DNA of 64,000 nt from Qipengyuania mesophila (GCF_019711655.1 NZ_JAIGNU010000002.1:248001-312000); one strand, 5' to 3'. Positions 36,187-45,544 are shown, numbered from the stretch's first letter. Notes: generated by a model not told the origin, from the letters alone. Made by a program: numbers and translations.

Positions 36187-37344
36187 TCAGCCGTTCTTGA
36201 CCTGCTCGTAGGCCCACTCGATCCACGGCAGGAGGCGCTTGAGGTCCTCCTGCTCGACCGTGCCGCCGCACCAGATGCGCAAGCTCGGCGGGGCGTCGCG
36301 ATAGCCGTTGAAGTCGTAGCCGACGTCGCGGTCTTCGAGCAGCTTGACGATCTTCTTCGGCACCGCCGCCTTGTCCTCGTCGGAGAGGCCATCGTACCAT
36401 TCGCCCTGGAAGACGAAGCACACGCCGGTATTGGTGCGCTTGGCCGGGTCGGAGACCATGTTGCGCAGCCACGGCGTCGCCTCGATCCAGTCGAGCACGA
36501 TCTTGGCATTGGCGTCGGCGCGTTCGAACATCGCCTTGCGGCCACCGAGCGCCTGCGCCCATTCGAGCGCATCGATATAGTCCTCGGTCGCGAGCATAGA
36601 GGGCGTGTTGATCGTCGCGCCTTCGAAGATGCCCGTATTGATCTTGCCGCCCTTCTTGAGGCGGAAGAGCTTGGGCAGCGGCCAGTCGGGATCGTAGCTC
36701 TCGATCCGCTCGACCGCCTTCGGCGACAGGATCAGCATGCCGTGCTGGGCTTCGGAGCCCATTACCTTCTGCCAGCTGTAGGTCGTGGCATCGAGCTTGG
36801 CCCAGTCCATCTCCATCGCGAAGACGGCGCTGGTGGCATCGTTGATCGTCACGCCTTCGCGGCCCGGGGCAAGCCAGTCGGTATTGGGGATTTTCGCGCC
36901 CGAGGTCGTGCCGTTCCAGGTAAAGACGACGTCGCTTTCCTGCGGGATGCTCGCGAGATCGGGGATCTCGCCGTAATCGGCGTCGAGCGTGGTCAGCTGC
37001 GGCAGCTTGAGCTGCTTGACCGCGTCCTGGATCCAGACATTGCCGAAGCTTTCCCATGCCGCCACGGTCGCTGGGCGGTCGGGCCGCAGCATCGTCCACA
37101 TCGCGCATTCGAGCGCGCCGGTGTCCGATGCGGGCATGATGCCGACGAGGTAATCCTCGGGCACGCCGAGCAGCTCCTTCGACAGGTCGATGGCGTATTT
37201 CAGCCGCGACTTGCCGAGCGCGCTGCGGTGCGAGCGGCCGAGCGATTCGGTTTTGAGATTGGCGGCAGACCAGCCCTTGTGCTTGGCGGTCGGACCGGAC
37301 GAAAAGAAGGGGCGCTCTGGCTTGAGCGTCGGTTCGGCAGTCAT
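36187..37344 (-). CDS. serC: Phosphoserine aminotransferase
   Basis: 385 residues. A PLP enzyme that transaminates 3-phosphohydroxypyruvate with glutamate. The PLP Lys lies in SWQKVMGSEAQHG, and FFSSGPTAKHKGW marks the N-terminus of the alphaproteobacterial form (longer than the 362-residue E. coli type). Start ATG 37344 has GGAGAG 6 bases upstream, held in a hairpin (see 37350-37365). Confidence 0.95.
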   Translation of the reverse strand: MTAEPTLKPERPFFSSGPTAKHKGWSAANLKTESLGRSHRSALGKSRLKYAIDLSKELLGVPEDYLVGIMPASDTGALECAMWTMLRPDRPATVAAWESFGNVWIQDAVKQLKLPQLTTLDADYGEIPDLASIPQESDVVFTWNGTTSGAKIPNTDWLAPGREGVTINDATSAVFAMEMDWAKLDATTYSWQKVMGSEAQHGMLILSPKAVERIESYDPDWPLPKLFRLKKGGKINTGIFEGATINTPSMLATEDYIDALEWAQALGGRKAMFERADANAKIVLDWIEATPWLRNMVSDPAKRTNTGVCFVFQGEWYDGLSDEDKAAVPKKIVKLLEDRDVGYDFNGYRDAPPSLRIWCGGTVEQEDLKRLLPWIEWAYEQVKNG

Positions 37345-37400
37345 GTATTCTCTCCTTGCAGAGAGCTCGCGCGGCGTTGGGACCGCGTGGCCCGACAGCC
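37345..37400 (-). ncRNA. Candidate serC leader RNA with RBS hairpin
   Basis: The leader is about 55 bases. CTCTC-TGCAAG-GAGAG (37350-37365) places the serC ribosome site in a stem; a second stem GGGCC-acgc-GGTCC and a GC-rich segment lie upstream. A conserved serC motif RNA is known upstream of alphaproteobacterial serC, and the setting fits, but I identify it by place and hairpin form only. Confidence 0.5.
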
Positions 37401-37428
37401 GAACTAATGTTGCGCCGCAGCAAGTCAA
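37401..37428 (-). promoter_or_regulatory. Candidate serC promoter
   Basis: On the serC strand, TTGACT (37423-37428) is followed by 16 bases and TAGTTC (37401-37406). Transcription would start near 37394, just ahead of the hairpin leader. The -10 is weak, which is usual for this group. Confidence 0.4.
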
Positions 37429-37517
37429 TGCGAAATACCTATGCAGCGACGAAGCGTAGCTGCGACACGGCAGGCTCCCTCTCGCCAAAGCGGCACCAAT
37501 TCCCTAAGGGCGCGGCG

Positions 37518-38693
37518 ATGGATGTGACCGATCTCCGCATCGCGCTGTTCAGCGGGAACTACAACTACACCCGCGACGGCTGTAACCAGGCGCTCAATCG
37601 CCTCGCCGAATACCTGCTGCGGCAGGGCGCGGCGCTGCGCGTCTATTCGCCCGTGGTCGCCGAGCCGGATTTTCCGCCGACCGGCGACCTCGTCGACGTG
37701 CCCAACATGCGCATGCCGGTGAAGAATCGCGGCGAGTATCGCCTCGGCCTGCCGCTCGACGCCAAGGCGCGTGCCGATCTGGAGGCCTTCGCTCCCAACA
37801 CGGTCCACCTCTCGGCGCCCGACTTCACCGGACATTCGGCACTCAACTGGGCGCGCAAGCATGACGTTCCCGTGCTTGCCTCGGTCCACACCCGGTTCGA
37901 AACCTATCCCCAATATTACGGCATGGGCTTCCTCGAACCGGCGGTGATCGCGCTGTTGCGTCGATTCTACCACCGTTGCGACGCGCTTGTGGCGCCGTCG
38001 CAGAGCCAGATCGACGAGCTCAAGGCGCAGGGGATGCATGACGACATCAGCATCTGGTCGCGCGGCGTCGACCGGACGGTGTTCCATCCTTCGAAACGCG
38101 ATCTTGAGTGGCGCCGCTCGCTCGGCCTTGCCGACGACGACGTCGCGATCGTCTTTCTCGGACGGCTGGTGATGGAGAAGGGCCTCGACGTCTTTGCCGA
38201 GACCATCGTCCAGCTGCGCAAGCGGCAGGTGCCGCACAAGGTCCTCGTGATCGGCGACGGGCCGGCGCGCGGCTGGTTCGAAAAGGCGCTGCCGGGCGGC
38301 ATTTTCGCCGGATTCAAGACCGGGGCCGACCTCGGCAAGGCACTGGCGAGCGGGGATATATTCTTCAATCCCTCGATCACCGAAACCTTCGGCAATGTCA
38401 CGCTCGAGGCCATGGCCTGCGGCTTGCCGGTGGTTGCCGCCGGCGCTACCGGCGCCGCCAGCCTGGTCACCGACGGCGAGACCGGTCGCCTCGTGCCCCC
38501 GGGTAAGCCCGATATCTTCGCGCCAGCCTGCGCCGAGGCGCTCGCCCCCTATTGCCTGGACGACGAGCTACGCCTGCGTCACGGCGCCAACGGCGAGAAG
38601 GCCGCCGGCGCCTACTCGTGGGACGCGATCAACCAGGCGGTGGTCGACACATATATGCGGCTCCACGAACAGCGCGCCGCCGAAGCAGCCTAG
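37518..38693 (+). CDS. GT4-family glycosyltransferase
   Basis: 391 residues. GT-B fold: N-terminal FSGNYNYTRDGCNQ and HTRFETYPQYY; C-terminal sugar-nucleotide domain with VFLGRLVMEKGLDVF, the EX7E-type SITETFGNVTLEAMACGLPVV. Looks like the mannosyl- or glucosyl-transferases that decorate membrane lipids (MgtA-like). Donor and acceptor are not known. It shares the upstream region with divergent serC and converges on a small membrane protein with a one-base gap. Confidence 0.85.
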   Translation: MDVTDLRIALFSGNYNYTRDGCNQALNRLAEYLLRQGAALRVYSPVVAEPDFPPTGDLVDVPNMRMPVKNRGEYRLGLPLDAKARADLEAFAPNTVHLSAPDFTGHSALNWARKHDVPVLASVHTRFETYPQYYGMGFLEPAVIALLRRFYHRCDALVAPSQSQIDELKAQGMHDDISIWSRGVDRTVFHPSKRDLEWRRSLGLADDDVAIVFLGRLVMEKGLDVFAETIVQLRKRQVPHKVLVIGDGPARGWFEKALPGGIFAGFKTGADLGKALASGDIFFNPSITETFGNVTLEAMACGLPVVAAGATGAASLVTDGETGRLVPPGKPDIFAPACAEALAPYCLDDELRLRHGANGEKAAGAYSWDAINQAVVDTYMRLHEQRAAEAA

Positions 38694-38694
38694 T

Positions 38695-39150
38695 TCAGCG
38701 CAGAACCCCGGCAGCCTTCTGGCTGCGCGCGTACCACCACTGCAGTACGACCGCGAGGATGATCACCAGCGGCATGATCTTGCCCATGGTGTTGTCGGCC
38801 AGCTGCGGCGGCAGATCGATGGTGTACTGATAGGCGAAGCTCAGTATCGCGCCGACCAGCGAGACCAGAAACGCGGTGACCGCAAAGCGCGAGCGGAGCA
38901 GCAGGAGCACCGAACCGGCGACCGAGCCCCAGACGCCGAGTGCCCACAGGACATCGGCCCAGACCGGGAAGCTGTCGAGGAAGGCGATCGATTGGTCGAC
39001 CGACATGCCCATCGGCCCCATCGTCGCTTCGAGATAGGCCGGATCGCGCAGTTGCGACATGGTGTAGTCATAGCCGCCGAAAGCATTCCACAGCAGCGAT
39101 ACGAGCCCCACCACCCACAGGTGCCACGGTGCCTTGCCTGGATTGTCCAT
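38695..39150 (-). CDS. Small four-helix membrane protein, unknown function
   Basis: 151 residues with four hydrophobic segments (about 9-26, 62-81, 85-107, 120-140). Start GKAPWHLWVVGLVSLLWNAFGGYDY with a Trp-rich first helix is conserved in a family of uncharacterised proteobacterial proteins, sometimes labelled sugar transporter without evidence. No catalytic motif is visible. Confidence 0.7.
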   Translation of the reverse strand: MDNPGKAPWHLWVVGLVSLLWNAFGGYDYTMSQLRDPAYLEATMGPMGMSVDQSIAFLDSFPVWADVLWALGVWGSVAGSVLLLLRSRFAVTAFLVSLVGAILSFAYQYTIDLPPQLADNTMGKIMPLVIILAVVLQWWYARSQKAAGVLR

Positions 39151-39221
39151 CGTCTTCCCTCCCTGTGACGAACTGCGGGGAAGGATAAACCTCGCCCCGC
39201 GGAACGTAAACAGGGGGACGC

Positions 39222-39848
39222 TCAGAGCCGCTCGATCTTCTTCGCGAGTTCGTCGACCAGGTCGACGATTTCGCGAATCGTCTCCTCGTCTAGCTTGCCC
39301 GAACGCGCACGGTTCTTGAGCACACCCGCGAGATTGCCGATCGCACGGAACATTTCGGGCGTGGCATAGGCGCGGCGGTGCTCGCCGTGACCCGAGAGGC
39401 GTTCGAACAGCGCCTCGACTTCGTCGGCCCGCTCGTCCAGTTCGGCGCGGCCCGCCTCGGTCGCTTCATAGGCTTTGCGCGTCTCGTCGCCCGTCGCCTG
39501 CGCGATCGCGCCCTCGTCCTCGAGCAGCGCCAAGGTGGGATAGATCGTCCCCGGGCTGGGCGCATAGGCGCCCTCGGTCAGTTCCTCGATCGCCTTGATC
39601 AATTCGTAGCCGTGGCGCGGATCGTCGGCGACGAGTTTCAGCAACACAAGCCGCAATTCACCCGATCCGAACATGCGGCGACGGCGACGCCCTCCACCGC
39701 GCGGACCGAAGTCGAAGGTCCAGTTCGGCCCGCCGAATCTCGCCGCAGCGCCGAAACCGTCGCCGCAATCGGCCTCCGACATCATCGCCGCCACGAAAGG
39801 CCAGCCGCCCATCTTGCGCATCTTGCGCCACTTGTGAGCCTTGTGCAT
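39222..39848 (-). CDS. PadR-family transcriptional regulator
   Basis: 208 residues. An unusual N-terminal extension (about 1-60) is rich in Gly, Arg and Trp (GPRGGGRRRRRM). The PadR winged helix follows (about 60-135), with LVLLKLVADDPRHGYELIKAIEE and SPGTIYPTLALLEDEGAI, then a C-terminal dimer helix. It likely represses its own gene through the palindrome 18 bases upstream, and possibly the neighbouring membrane protein gene. Confidence 0.88.
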   Translation of the reverse strand: MHKAHKWRKMRKMGGWPFVAAMMSEADCGDGFGAAARFGGPNWTFDFGPRGGGRRRRRMFGSGELRLVLLKLVADDPRHGYELIKAIEELTEGAYAPSPGTIYPTLALLEDEGAIAQATGDETRKAYEATEAGRAELDERADEVEALFERLSGHGEHRRAYATPEMFRAIGNLAGVLKNRARSGKLDEETIREIVDLVDELAKKIERL

Positions 39849-39865
39849 CGCGCTGTTCCTTGTCC

Positions 39866-39887
39866 TATCTTCGATAGCTCTAAGATA
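39866..39887 (-). promoter_or_regulatory. Candidate PadR operator
   Basis: TATCTT-N10-AAGATA is a perfect inverted repeat (39866-39871 and 39882-39887) in an AT-rich island 17 bases upstream of the padR-type gene. It resembles the ATAT-type palindromes bound by PadR proteins. Confidence 0.5.
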
Positions 39888-39954
39888 TATCGTAAAGAGC
39901 GCTACGCAAGAGGGCGATGCAAATCCTCGGCGAAGGCCCTATGTCAGCCGACCA

Positions 39955-41313
39955 ATGGCCGACTTGTTTCCCGACGATACTCCACAGCCCCGCCCCGCCG
40001 ACACGCCGCGCGAGGATGCGCCGCTCGCCGACCGTCTGCGCCCGGCGAGCCTCGACGAGGTCATCGGGCAGGAGCATCTCACCGGGCCCGAAGGCGCGAT
40101 CGGGCGGATGGTCGCGGCGGGCCGCCTGTCGAGCATGATCCTGTGGGGGCCGCCGGGCACGGGCAAGACCACCATCGCCCGGCTGCTCGCCGACAGTGTC
40201 GGCATGCGCTTCGAAAGCGTCAGCGCGGTGTTCAGCGGCGTCGCCGACCTCAAGAAAGCCTTCGCCGCCGCCGACAAGGCCGCCGAAGCGGGCCAGCGCA
40301 CGCTGCTGTTCGTGGACGAGATCCACCGCTTCAACCGCGCCCAGCAGGACGGCTTCCTGCCGTTCGTCGAACGCGGCACAGTGACACTGGTCGGTGCGAC
40401 CACCGAGAACCCCAGTTTCGCGCTCAATGCCGCGCTGCTGAGCCGCGCGCAGGTGCTGATCCTCCAGCGGCTCGACCGCGAGGCGCTCGGCCAGTTGCTC
40501 GATCGTGCCGAGGAACTCGAAGGGCCGCTGCCACTCACCGCCGAGGCGCGCGATGCGCTGGTCGCGAGCGCCGATGGCGACGGGCGCTTCCTGCTCAACC
40601 AGGCCGAAACGCTCTACAATGCGAAGATCGGCGAGCCGCTCGACCCGGCGGGCTTGGGTGCATTCCTGCAGCGGCGCGTGGCGGTCTACGACAAGGACCG
40701 CGAGGGGCATTACAATCTCATCTCCGCACTCCACAAAGCGGTGCGCGGGAGCGACGTGCAGGCGAGCCTCTATTACCTCGCGCGCATGCTCACCGCGGGG
40801 GAGGAGCCGCGCTTTCTCGCCCGCCGCCTCGTCCGCATGGCGGTGGAGGACATCGGCATGGCCGACCCGCAGGCGCTGGTGCAGTGCATGGCGGCGAAGG
40901 ACGCCTACGAATTCCTCGGCAGCCCCGAGGGCGAACTCGCGCTGGTGCAGGCCTGCACCTATCTCGCCACCGCGCCCAAGTCGAACGCGGTCTACAAGGC
41001 GCAGAAGGCTGCGTTCAAATCGGCCCGCGAAACGGGCAGCCTGATGCCGCCGCAGAACATCCTCAATGCACCGACCAAGCTAATGAAGAATATCGGCTAT
41101 GGCGCGGGCTACAACTACGATCACGACGCCGAGGACGGCTTTTCAGGCGACGACTTCTGGCCCGCGGAGATGGAGCCGCAGAACTATTACGAGCCGGTCG
41201 AACGCGGCTTCGAGCGCGAGGTGAAGAAACGGCTCGACTATTGGGACAAGCTGCGGCGCGAGCGTGGCTCGCGATCAGGCAGCCATGCGGTAGCGCAAGA
41301 CAAGGGTGCCTAG
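39955..41313 (+). CDS. rarA: Replication-associated recombination ATPase RarA (MgsA)
   Basis: 452 residues. AAA+ ATPase acting at stalled forks. N-terminal Pro/Asp-rich linker, Walker A GPPGTGKTT, Walker B FVDEIHRFN, sensor GATTENPSF; C-terminal tetramer domain with RMAVEDIGMADP and CTYLATAPKSNAVY. ATG 39955 is chosen (MADLFPDDTPQP). It overlaps the following gene by 8 bases. Confidence 0.94.
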   Translation: MADLFPDDTPQPRPADTPREDAPLADRLRPASLDEVIGQEHLTGPEGAIGRMVAAGRLSSMILWGPPGTGKTTIARLLADSVGMRFESVSAVFSGVADLKKAFAAADKAAEAGQRTLLFVDEIHRFNRAQQDGFLPFVERGTVTLVGATTENPSFALNAALLSRAQVLILQRLDREALGQLLDRAEELEGPLPLTAEARDALVASADGDGRFLLNQAETLYNAKIGEPLDPAGLGAFLQRRVAVYDKDREGHYNLISALHKAVRGSDVQASLYYLARMLTAGEEPRFLARRLVRMAVEDIGMADPQALVQCMAAKDAYEFLGSPEGELALVQACTYLATAPKSNAVYKAQKAAFKSARETGSLMPPQNILNAPTKLMKNIGYGAGYNYDHDAEDGFSGDDFWPAEMEPQNYYEPVERGFEREVKKRLDYWDKLRRERGSRSGSHAVAQDKGA

Positions 41314-42184
41314 CTTCAGCCATTTCCTCGCGATCGACTGGTCGGGAGCGAAAGGTCCGGTCCAGAAGGGCATCGCGCTGGCGCTGGCGCATGCCGAGGG
41401 CGGACCGCCGGTGCTGGTCGAGCGCGGACGCGGCTTGTCGCGCGAGGATGTGCTCGCCTTGCTGCGCGAGGATCTGCCCGAGCACACGCTGGTCGGGCTC
41501 GATCTCGGCATCGCGCTGCCCTTCGCCGATTGCGGGGCTTTCTTCCCAGGCTCCAGCCACTCCCCAAACGACGCCCCCGAACTCTGGGCGCTGATCGACG
41601 ATGTCTGTTCGCGTGATGCCAATCTCGGGGCGCAGGCCTTCGTCGACCATCGCGAGTTCCGGCCCTATTTCCGCGACGGGATCGAGACCGGGCCCCATTT
41701 CGGCTGCGACGGCGCCGCGCATGGTCGCGGCCGCTTCCGCGTGACCGAACGGGCGCAGGCGGCCATGGGGTGCAAGCCATATTCGAACTTCAACCTCGTC
41801 GGCGCGGCGCAGGTCGGGAAATCGAGCCTGACGGGCATGCGCATGCTACATCAGCTGCGCGGGCATCTGCCGGTCTGGCCGGTCGATCCGCTGCCGCGCG
41901 AGGGCTCCGCCGTCGTCGAAATCTATACCAGCCTCGCCGCGCTCGAAGCCGGGCGCAGCGCGACCCGGGCGAAGATGCGCAACCACGATGAACTGAATGC
42001 CGCCCTGGCCTCGCTGGGAAGCCCACTCATTGCCGGATCGGGGCCGATCGACGACCATTCCTCCGACGCGCTGTTGACTGCCGCCTGGCTCCGCAAGGTC
42101 CATCGCGACCCCGCGCGGTGGCACCCGGCCGGACTTTCACCCGGCCTTGCCCGTACCGAGGGCTGGACCTTCGGCGCGCTCTAG
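41306..42184 (+). CDS. DUF429-like RNase H-fold protein
   Basis: 292 residues from GTG 41306, overlapping rarA by 8 bases. [11 protein letters not shown] near residue 8, [12 protein letters not shown] near 62 and [13 protein letters not shown] near 250 place Asp residues as in RNase H-like nucleases (DUF429). Coupling to rarA suggests a DNA-repair or replication role, but this is inference. Function unproved. Confidence 0.65.
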   Translation: MPSFSHFLAIDWSGAKGPVQKGIALALAHAEGGPPVLVERGRGLSREDVLALLREDLPEHTLVGLDLGIALPFADCGAFFPGSSHSPNDAPELWALIDDVCSRDANLGAQAFVDHREFRPYFRDGIETGPHFGCDGAAHGRGRFRVTERAQAAMGCKPYSNFNLVGAAQVGKSSLTGMRMLHQLRGHLPVWPVDPLPREGSAVVEIYTSLAALEAGRSATRAKMRNHDELNAALASLGSPLIAGSGPIDDHSSDALLTAAWLRKVHRDPARWHPAGLSPGLARTEGWTFGAL

Positions 42185-42208
42185 GCCACTTCCCATCAGG
42201 GAGGGGCC

Positions 42209-42922
42209 ATGGCCGATACCGAACCGCTGATCGAATTCCTGTGCGATCCCGCGCTCGAGGGGAGCATTCCGCCCCCAGAGCGCGCGGTTCGTTTCGCGCC
42301 CGAATGGTTCAAGCGGCTCGATCGCGAACTGGGCGTGCCCGATGCGCACGGCCTGCCCGGGCTGACCGTGAAGGCTTGCCTTCCCGTCACCGACGCCTTT
42401 TCTCTCGGCTATGTCATCCCGCTGCCCTTCGACGTCATGCTGCGCGTGCCGGAGGATCGCGTTGCGATCCAGCTCGGCTGGGGTCCCGATGTCCCCTTCC
42501 AACCGGTCGAGCAGCACCTGCCGGAGCAGATCGGCGCGCCCGAACATCCCTTCGAGAGCGCGATGCCCTTGAAGTTCATCAATCCGTGGCGGATCAAGGT
42601 GCCCGAAGGCTATTCGGTGCTCTTCGCGCCGCCGTTCAGTCGGCCCGATCTGCCCTTCACCTGTTTTTCGGGCCTGGTCGATTGCGACCGCTTCGCCACC
42701 ACGATCAACTTCCCTTTCCTGTGGACCGGCGAGACGGGCGACCACTACCTGCCCGCGGGCACGCCTCTGGTGCAGGCGGTCCCGATCCGCCGCGACGCGC
42801 TGCTCAAGCAGGCGCAGGCTCGCGCCGCCACCGAGGAGGAGCTGGCCGAACAGGACGCGGCCAGAGCCCGCAAATATGGCGAGGAATCGGTCTATTCGCG
42901 CGAGTGGCGCGAGAAGAAATGA
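42209..42922 (+). CDS. DUF6065-like protein
   Basis: 237 residues, soluble, no signal peptide. [22 protein letters not shown] and [19 protein letters not shown] are the DUF6065 hallmarks. This family has no proven role. C-terminal quarter is helical and highly charged. It lies 24 bases after the DUF429-like gene. Confidence 0.75.
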   Translation: MADTEPLIEFLCDPALEGSIPPPERAVRFAPEWFKRLDRELGVPDAHGLPGLTVKACLPVTDAFSLGYVIPLPFDVMLRVPEDRVAIQLGWGPDVPFQPVEQHLPEQIGAPEHPFESAMPLKFINPWRIKVPEGYSVLFAPPFSRPDLPFTCFSGLVDCDRFATTINFPFLWTGETGDHYLPAGTPLVQAVPIRRDALLKQAQARAATEEELAEQDAARARKYGEESVYSREWREKK

Positions 42923-42941
42923 GCGCTGGATTGGAGGGTCC

Positions 42942-43017
<76 letters not shown>

Positions 43018-43055
43018 GTTCCAGGTTTGCCGCACCGCCGCCTGGCAGCGGTACG

Positions 43056-43087
43056 AGGCGCGCCGTGTAGCCAATTGCGGCGCGCCT
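43056..43087 (-). terminator. Hairpin between the lipoprotein gene and tRNA-Ala
   Basis: AGGCGCGCCG and CGGCGCGCCT pair perfectly (10 bp) around a 12-base loop, 17 bases beyond the lipoprotein stop. It probably ends that transcript before tRNA-Ala. No T-run follows on the minus strand. Confidence 0.5.
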
Positions 43088-43104
43088 GAAAAGAACCAAT
43101 ATTT

Positions 43105-44001
43105 TCAATTCTGCGGTGTGTCGTCCTCGCCCGCATCGTTGAGGATCGGCTGGATGACAGGAACCGAAGAGCGCGTCTCGTCGACCGGGACGACGGGAAT
43201 CTTCGCCCCTGTCTCGGGATCGACCACCTTGGCTTCCTGCAACGGCACGGCGCTGAGCATGGAGGGATCGGCGCCCGGCCCCGGAAGCCGCTGCGCACGC
43301 GCCCTCATGACCGCGACATAGCCGGGCTGCGAGGCGCCATAGCGCTCGCCATAGCGTGCATCCCAGGCGGAGGATTCGCGCTCGTATTGCTCATAGGCCT
43401 GGAAGAAGCGTTCGAAAGGTCCTTCGAAGGCCGCGAAATTGGCCAGCCCGAAGGCGAGCGGATCGACCTTCTCCGAAGCCAGGTATTGCTGCGAGATGCC
43501 CAGCGCGGTGCGGCAGAAGTCGGCCCGTGCGGGCGGCAGCGCGAAATAGTTGTAGACCATCGTCATCTGGCTTTCGCGCGCCTGGATCGCCGACCGGCCC
43601 TTGCCGTATTCCTTGCCGTAGGCGGCATCGATCCGGTCGTTCACCTGCTTCAGCGGCCGGGCATAGTCCTTGATGTAACTGCTGTAGGCATCGAGGATCG
43701 GCTGGTACTGCGGGTCGAGGCAATTGAGCGCGGCGACGTTCCACGCCGAACGGAAGTGCCACACCTTCTCGTCGTCCGAAATGCCGAGATTGACCGTTTC
43801 GCGCAGCCCGAGCGAATTCACCGGGGGGATGTCCATGACATAGGACGCCTGACCCGGCGGCAGCGGGCGGATGGGCACCGCTTCGACCACCGGCGGCGGT
43901 GGCGGCGGGGGGGGCGGAGGCGGGGTCGTGCAGGCCCCGAGAGCGGCGAGACCGGCGGCGGTCGCCGCCATGCGAATGGTGATGTTCAAACCGCGGCTCA
44001 T
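43105..44001 (-). CDS. Pro-rich lipoprotein of unknown function
   Basis: 298 residues from ATG 44001, which sits 11 bases after GAGGAGGG; ATG 44037 would give 310. Lipobox LGAC (about residue 21-24) is followed by a run of about 11 prolines, a spacer often used to reach through peptidoglycan. The rest is helical with no known motif (YSSYIKDYARPLKQVNDRID). An outer-membrane or periplasmic role is inferred. Confidence 0.7.
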   Translation of the reverse strand: MSRGLNITIRMAATAAGLAALGACTTPPPPPPPPPPPVVEAVPIRPLPPGQASYVMDIPPVNSLGLRETVNLGISDDEKVWHFRSAWNVAALNCLDPQYQPILDAYSSYIKDYARPLKQVNDRIDAAYGKEYGKGRSAIQARESQMTMVYNYFALPPARADFCRTALGISQQYLASEKVDPLAFGLANFAAFEGPFERFFQAYEQYERESSAWDARYGERYGASQPGYVAVMRARAQRLPGPGADPSMLSAVPLQEAKVVDPETGAKIPVVPVDETRSSVPVIQPILNDAGEDDTPQN

Positions 44002-44091
44002 GGCGCGCAGACCCTCCTCGATAAAGCTGTCGTTCATCCTGCGACCCCCTCCCTTGACGGGGGATGAAGCAGGCCTGCCTAGACGTTGCGC

Positions 44092-44133
44092 GAACCAAAG
44101 AAAATGCCCGGGGTGCTGGTTACGCCCCGGGCA
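44092..44133 (-). terminator. Rho-independent terminator of the Bax-inhibitor-1 gene
   Basis: On the minus strand, TGCCCGGGG-N11-CCCCGGGCA is followed by TTTTCTTTGG, the classical stem and T-run. It lies 32 bases after the stop codon. Confidence 0.85.
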
Positions 44134-44165
44134 CGATCAAGCGATTCCTGTGTGCGACGAGCGGA

Positions 44166-44906
44166 TCAGTCGCGGCTGCCCATGAAGCGCAGCAGGAACA
44201 GGAACATATTGATGAAGTCGAGATAGAGGCTCAGCGCTCCCATGATCACCGCCTTGCCGGCAAACTCGGTACCGCGCAGGTACTGGTATTCGCGCTTGAG
44301 GCGCTGGGTATCCCAAGCCGTCAGACCGGCGAAGATGAGCACCCCGAGGAAGCTGACCGCGAGCGCCAGCGTGCTCGACTGCAGGAAGATGTTGATCACC
44401 ATCGCGATCAGCAGGCCGATCAGGCCCATGACCAGGAAGGTGCCGAAGCCCGACAGATCCTTCTTCGTGGTGTAACCGAACAGGCTGAGGCCAGCGAAGG
44501 CGCCGGCGGTGGCGAAGAAGGTCGCGGCGATGCTTTCACCCGTATAGACGAGGAAGATCGTCGACAGCGACAGGCCCATCACGGTGGCGAAGGCCCAGAA
44601 CATCGCCTGCAGCGTGCCCTGGCTGAACTTGTTGATGCCGAAGCTCATCGCGAAGACGAAGACCAGCGGCGAGAGCGCCACCAGCCACATCAGCGGGCCG
44701 CTGGCAAAGGTCAGCGCCAGGCCGCTGCGCGCCGTGAGCAGCGCGACCAAGCCAGTCAGCAGCACGCCCGAGGCCATGTAGTTGTAAATCTTGAGCATGT
44801 GGGCGCGCAGGCCCGCATCGAAGGTTTCCTGCCTGGCAACGGCGTCGCCGGCGCGCGGCACGGTGCCGAAGCCCAGTCGCTGGTCGGTGTCGTTCCAATT
44901 GGCCAT
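44166..44906 (-). CDS. Bax inhibitor-1/YccA family membrane protein
   Basis: 246 residues, seven membrane segments from about residue 45. The family ending YQYLRG...LYLDFINMFLFLLRFMG with conserved Asp in YLDF is intact. YccA-type members modulate FtsH or leak calcium. Own terminator at 44092-44133. GAGGAG-like site precedes ATG 44906. Confidence 0.92.
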   Translation of the reverse strand: MANWNDTDQRLGFGTVPRAGDAVARQETFDAGLRAHMLKIYNYMASGVLLTGLVALLTARSGLALTFASGPLMWLVALSPLVFVFAMSFGINKFSQGTLQAMFWAFATVMGLSLSTIFLVYTGESIAATFFATAGAFAGLSLFGYTTKKDLSGFGTFLVMGLIGLLIAMVINIFLQSSTLALAVSFLGVLIFAGLTAWDTQRLKREYQYLRGTEFAGKAVIMGALSLYLDFINMFLFLLRFMGSRD

Positions 44907-45040
44907 CTCTGTGCAACTCCTCTTGGCGGGGCGGCGATACGCCCCGCTCCGTGGGCCGAATATCGGCATTCGGGCCTGCAATTTCAAGCAAAACCGGCCC
45001 GGGATCGCCGAGCGCGCATTCCCCCTCGACGAAGGGGCGA

Positions 45041-45544
45041 TCAGGCCTCGCCGGCGGCGTCCACCATGGCCGCTTCGAGCGCCTCGGCCGGCGTCCGGCC
45101 GCCCCAGAGGACGAACTGGAACGCCGGATAGAAACGGTCGCATTCGTCGACCGCGATCTCGACCAGCGCCTGCGCCTGGCCGAGGCTCAGCAGCCCCTCG
45201 TCGCCGAGCATGGTCCCGTTGCGATAGAGCAGCACGCCGCCATTCGACCAGATGTCGAAATGGCCGAGCCACATCTGCTCGTTGACCAGGCTGACGAGCT
45301 CGTGCGCGGGCGCCAGCTTGTCCTTCGAAATGCGGATGTCGGGCAGGCAGAGGATCTGCAGCACCAGGTCCTCCGGGCGCCAGATGCCGCGCAGCTGGTA
45401 GGTTGTCCAGCTACCCTGGATTTCACCGCTCATCTCGGTCGGCGTCGATTCGCAGGGCCAGCCGCGCGCCTCGAACAGCGCCACCAGCATGTCGAGCGGC
45501 GCCGCGTCCTCTTCCGCCTCGAAGCGGTCTTCTGCTGGTCTCAT
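45041..45544 (-). CDS. YbjN domain-containing protein
   Basis: 167 residues. Fold of the YbjN family (type III-chaperone-like) from about residue 20: MLVALFEARGWPCE, YQLRGIWRPEDLVLQILCLPDI and LVSLVNEQMWLGHFDIW. The role in bacteria is unsettled. ATG 45544 is chosen; a longer frame upstream lacks similarity. Confidence 0.82.
   Translation of the reverse strand: MRPAEDRFEAEEDAAPLDMLVALFEARGWPCESTPTEMSGEIQGSWTTYQLRGIWRPEDLVLQILCLPDIRISKDKLAPAHELVSLVNEQMWLGHFDIWSNGGVLLYRNGTMLGDEGLLSLGQAQALVEIAVDECDRFYPAFQFVLWGGRTPAEALEAAMVDAAGEA

Noticed and set aside
34374..36200. 608-codon open frame opposite serA
   Set aside because: Antisense shadow; serA on the other strand has all catalytic motifs.
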